Shown in pieces: positions 18,745 to 20,375 of a stretch of 20,375 nt of DNA; positions within the stretch are counted from its first letter, which is position 1, and each line of letters opens with the position of its first letter. The position numbers and the translations under genes were made by a program. Below the pieces are notes generated by a model. That model searched no databases. It saw only the letters and a list, made by a program, of their open reading frames with translations, and was not told the origin of the DNA. Origin of the DNA: Hypsibius dujardini (taxonomy: Eukaryota; Tardigrada; Eutardigrada; Parachela; Hypsibiidae); the NCBI GenBank assembly GCA_001579985.1, contig LRSR01014427.1, forward strand, positions 1-20,375, given 5' to 3'.

Positions 18745-18786
18745 TGACGTAAGCACCCAAGTCACGTGACATCGTCCATGACGTCG
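18745..18786 (+). promoter_or_regulatory. bZIP/bHLH site cluster (TGACGTAA, GTCACGTGAC, TGACGTCG)
   Basis: Three sites lie within 42 bp: CRE-like TGACGTAA (18745-18752), the perfect 10-bp palindrome GTCACGTGAC (18761-18770), identical to the CLEAR/TFEB and USF-type E-box, and CRE-like TGACGTCG (18779-18786). They sit about 450-490 nt upstream of the ELL-like start codon and suggest a promoter there. Confidence 0.4.
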
Positions 18787-19105
18787 AACGGCGGGCAGCA
18801 AATCGCGACCGCCTAAACTCCTGGCCACACCTCCGTTCGCGATTTTTACCAGCACGCTGTCGTCGATAAACGCACAGACAGAGCAGAAATCAAATCCACA
18901 CAGCACACTGTGCCGCCGTGCGACGACGTTTGCTCATTCCACTCAGTCAGGCCAGCCAGCGGTGGAAAAAGTGCAGTCGCTCATCCAACCCTTGCAAACA
19001 AACGTTTTTCACAATTCCCTGCCAGCTGTTTCGTGTTTTTCTGGATTAAAAGAGAATTGGGGAGAGAATTCGTTTCCTGGAAACTAATTGACGCCATTTT
19101 CTGCT

Positions 19106-19129
19106 AATATATATTTATAGATATATATT
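19106..19129. promoter_or_regulatory. AT-rich palindrome upstream of the ELL-like gene
   Basis: AATATATAT and ATATATATT flank TTATAG as 9-bp inverted arms, about 104 nt before the ATG. It could be a TATA region or simply an AT repeat. Confidence 0.25.
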
Positions 19130-19232
19130 GTTTGGACGACATCTCTTATCTGACCACCACAGCACAGCACACGACAGTTGGAAGAAGGACGACGACAGGG
19201 AGACGCGTTTTACTGGCTCTGGACCGACACAG

Positions 19233-19376
19233 ATGGCCGCGGCAGCCGCAGCGCTAGAACCGGGCTCTTATCGCTTGCGGAACCACGGGACTCCCACCGG
19301 CTCTACCAAGCGCTTTATCTTCGCCAAATTGACCGATTCCTGCCAGACTGCCCTTGAAGAATGGATGCAGACTAAG
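19233..19376 (+). CDS. First coding exon of an ELL-like RNA polymerase II elongation factor, partial
   Basis: 48 codons from the first in-frame ATG to a strong AAG-GTAAGG donor, ending in phase 0. After an alanine run (MAAAAAALEPGSYRL) comes RFIFAKLTDSCQTALEEW, which resembles the start of the ELL N-terminal domain (human ELL has VFHVKLTDSALRAFESY). ELL proteins raise the elongation rate of RNA polymerase II and work in the super and little elongation complexes. The following exons, including the conserved IRF/GxxG-type core, are not found in the remaining ~1 kb, so intron 1 probably runs past the right edge. The match is short and rests on one exon, so the identification is moderate. Confidence 0.6.
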
Positions 19377-20198
19377 GTAAGGCTCCGTTTGTCCGCATGC
19401 AGGTCGGACGTCACGCCAAGCGAATAGGGAGAATTTTCACTTTGTCTCGGGCGACGCGGAAGATTTTTCTTCCCCGTCCAGGATGCGTATGTGGTTTTCC
19501 CGCAGAATTTGTCAGTTGACGGCAGTTGCGCGCGCTCCTTTTCCATTCTTCAAGGCAAATGGTGAGGCATTTTCACGGCGCAGGATGTCGAGCGTTCGAG
19601 TTTTCGTGGTGAAAAATCGGTCGGGAGTTCTCCGTTGGGGAAGATTTTTTCCCTCCCTAGCAGTGCTCCTTGACTTTTTGCGGGGAATCCCATCCGCCAT
19701 CGTCGTTTAGAGTGATATTTCCGACTTCTGAGGGAAAAAATGAAGGGGAATTCTGCTTGAAGCGAGGCAGAATATTACAGTTGTCAAGGTAGAAAATGTG
19801 AAAGCGTGCTTTGGGAAGATTTTTCCCACTGGAAAGTTTTCTTTGGATTTTCCAGTGCACACTTTCATTTTACGTCAACCAGTTTATATTTTGCGAATTC
19901 GCCACGGAAATTATAAGGACATTGTTATTCGACAGGCAGTGGCTTTCTCAACCGTTTCAGGGTGAAAAAGGAGAAATCGCTTGAAGAGGCCGGAGAACAG
20001 GTTCTTCCAATCTTTTTCACCCACGACTACCTTCCTCCAAGGTCGCCAAAGAATGCTTTCTCCGAATTCCTGATCGGGGCAGAAAGAATTCGATTTGAAA
20101 GTTCAGTGGGCAGCAGACGCGGCGCGCGAGGCCTTTCGTTCGCAGCAGTGGTTGTCAATTCCGTATTTGGCAGTCTACGCAGTCAAGTCACTTACTGC
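19377..20198 (+). other. Probable intron 1 of the ELL-like gene
   Basis: No continuing exon recognised. It contains three copies of a GGAAGATTTTTCC-like motif at about 19458, 19637 and 19813, and a small hairpin with 9-bp arms CACTGGAAA/TTTCCAGTG at 19827-19835 and 19849-19857. Open frames here have no recognised domain. Confidence 0.45.
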
Positions 20199-20374
20199 GT
20201 GCACGCGCTGATGAGGCCCTTTGCTGCAATTCCGCGTCTGATTGATTTGCCTTACATTGACCACCAGACTGCTTAGTAAATTGCACTGGCACGTTGCAGC
20301 GTTCGCTTGATTCACTGATTGTGCGCGCGCTGATGAGGCCCTTTGCTGCAATTCCGCGTCTGATTGATTTGCCT
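20199..20374 (+). repeat. Direct repeat, 122-bp period, running to the right edge
   Basis: A 54-nt block at 20199-20252 recurs at 20321-20374 with one substitution. It covers GCGCTGATGAGGCCCTTTGC through TCTGATTGATTTGCCT. The second copy is cut by the window end, so a longer tandem array may continue. Confidence 0.92.
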
Positions 20375-20375
20375 C

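Noticed and set aside
19128-19232. N-terminal extension of the ELL-like exon upstream of the ATG at 19233
   Set aside because: The frame stays open but contains no upstream ATG; it begins only at a TTG, which is not a likely start in an animal gene.
19962-20276. 104-codon open frame as the second exon of the ELL-like gene
   Set aside because: It does not resemble the ELL N-terminal domain and its end lies in the 122-bp-period repeat.

Overview
This is nuclear DNA from an animal with a fairly compact genome. Nearly every coding block is split by GT-AG introns, many only 61-76 nt long. Both well-resolved genes (an ER chaperone with a signal peptide and a WW/PTB adaptor) are metazoan types, and the non-coding DNA is rich in CTGT/CAGA tetranucleotide arrays. 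I cannot fix the taxon. The small introns and mixed base composition would suit a small invertebrate such as a tardigrade, but that is a guess.

Layout, left to right. (1) Positions 85-4775, minus strand: an almost complete hypoxia up-regulated protein 1 (HYOU1/GRP170) gene. I resolved 16 coding exons whose phases all agree; only the 3' end lies beyond the left edge. Introns hold a CTGT array, a 22/23-bp minisatellite and one GC-AG splice pair. (2) Positions 4776-7888: divergent intergenic DNA. It contains an exact ER stress response element (CCAAT-N9-CCACG on the HYOU1 strand), a TATA-like box, a 71-nt hairpin with a 27-bp stem, and a degenerate pyrimidine-rich tandem array. (3) Positions 7889-13986, plus strand: a FE65/APBB-family adaptor gene of 11 exons with an acidic N-terminus, a WW domain and two PTB domains, ending at a TGA. 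Its introns carry CTGT and CAGA arrays in opposite orientation around the exon for the second half of PTB1, a 33-bp repeat and a 56-bp-period duplication. (4) Positions 13987-19232: about 5.2 kb with no recognised gene, containing simple repeats, a second long inverted repeat, and a promoter-like cluster (TATAAATA, TGACGTAA, GTCACGTGAC, TGACGTCG). (5) Positions 19233-19376, plus strand: the first coding exon of a gene resembling the ELL RNA polymerase II elongation factors. It is followed by intronic or unknown DNA that ends in the start of a 122-bp-period repeat.

The three genes are unrelated in pathway: ER folding, APP-type receptor adaptor, and transcription elongation. They look like ordinary neighbours, not a functional cluster. 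The best leads are the intact ERSE upstream of the chaperone gene, two long hairpins in intergenic DNA, the opposed tetranucleotide arrays that could fold one FE65 exon into a loop, and a WW domain lacking its second signature tryptophan. I found no novel enzyme or defence system.
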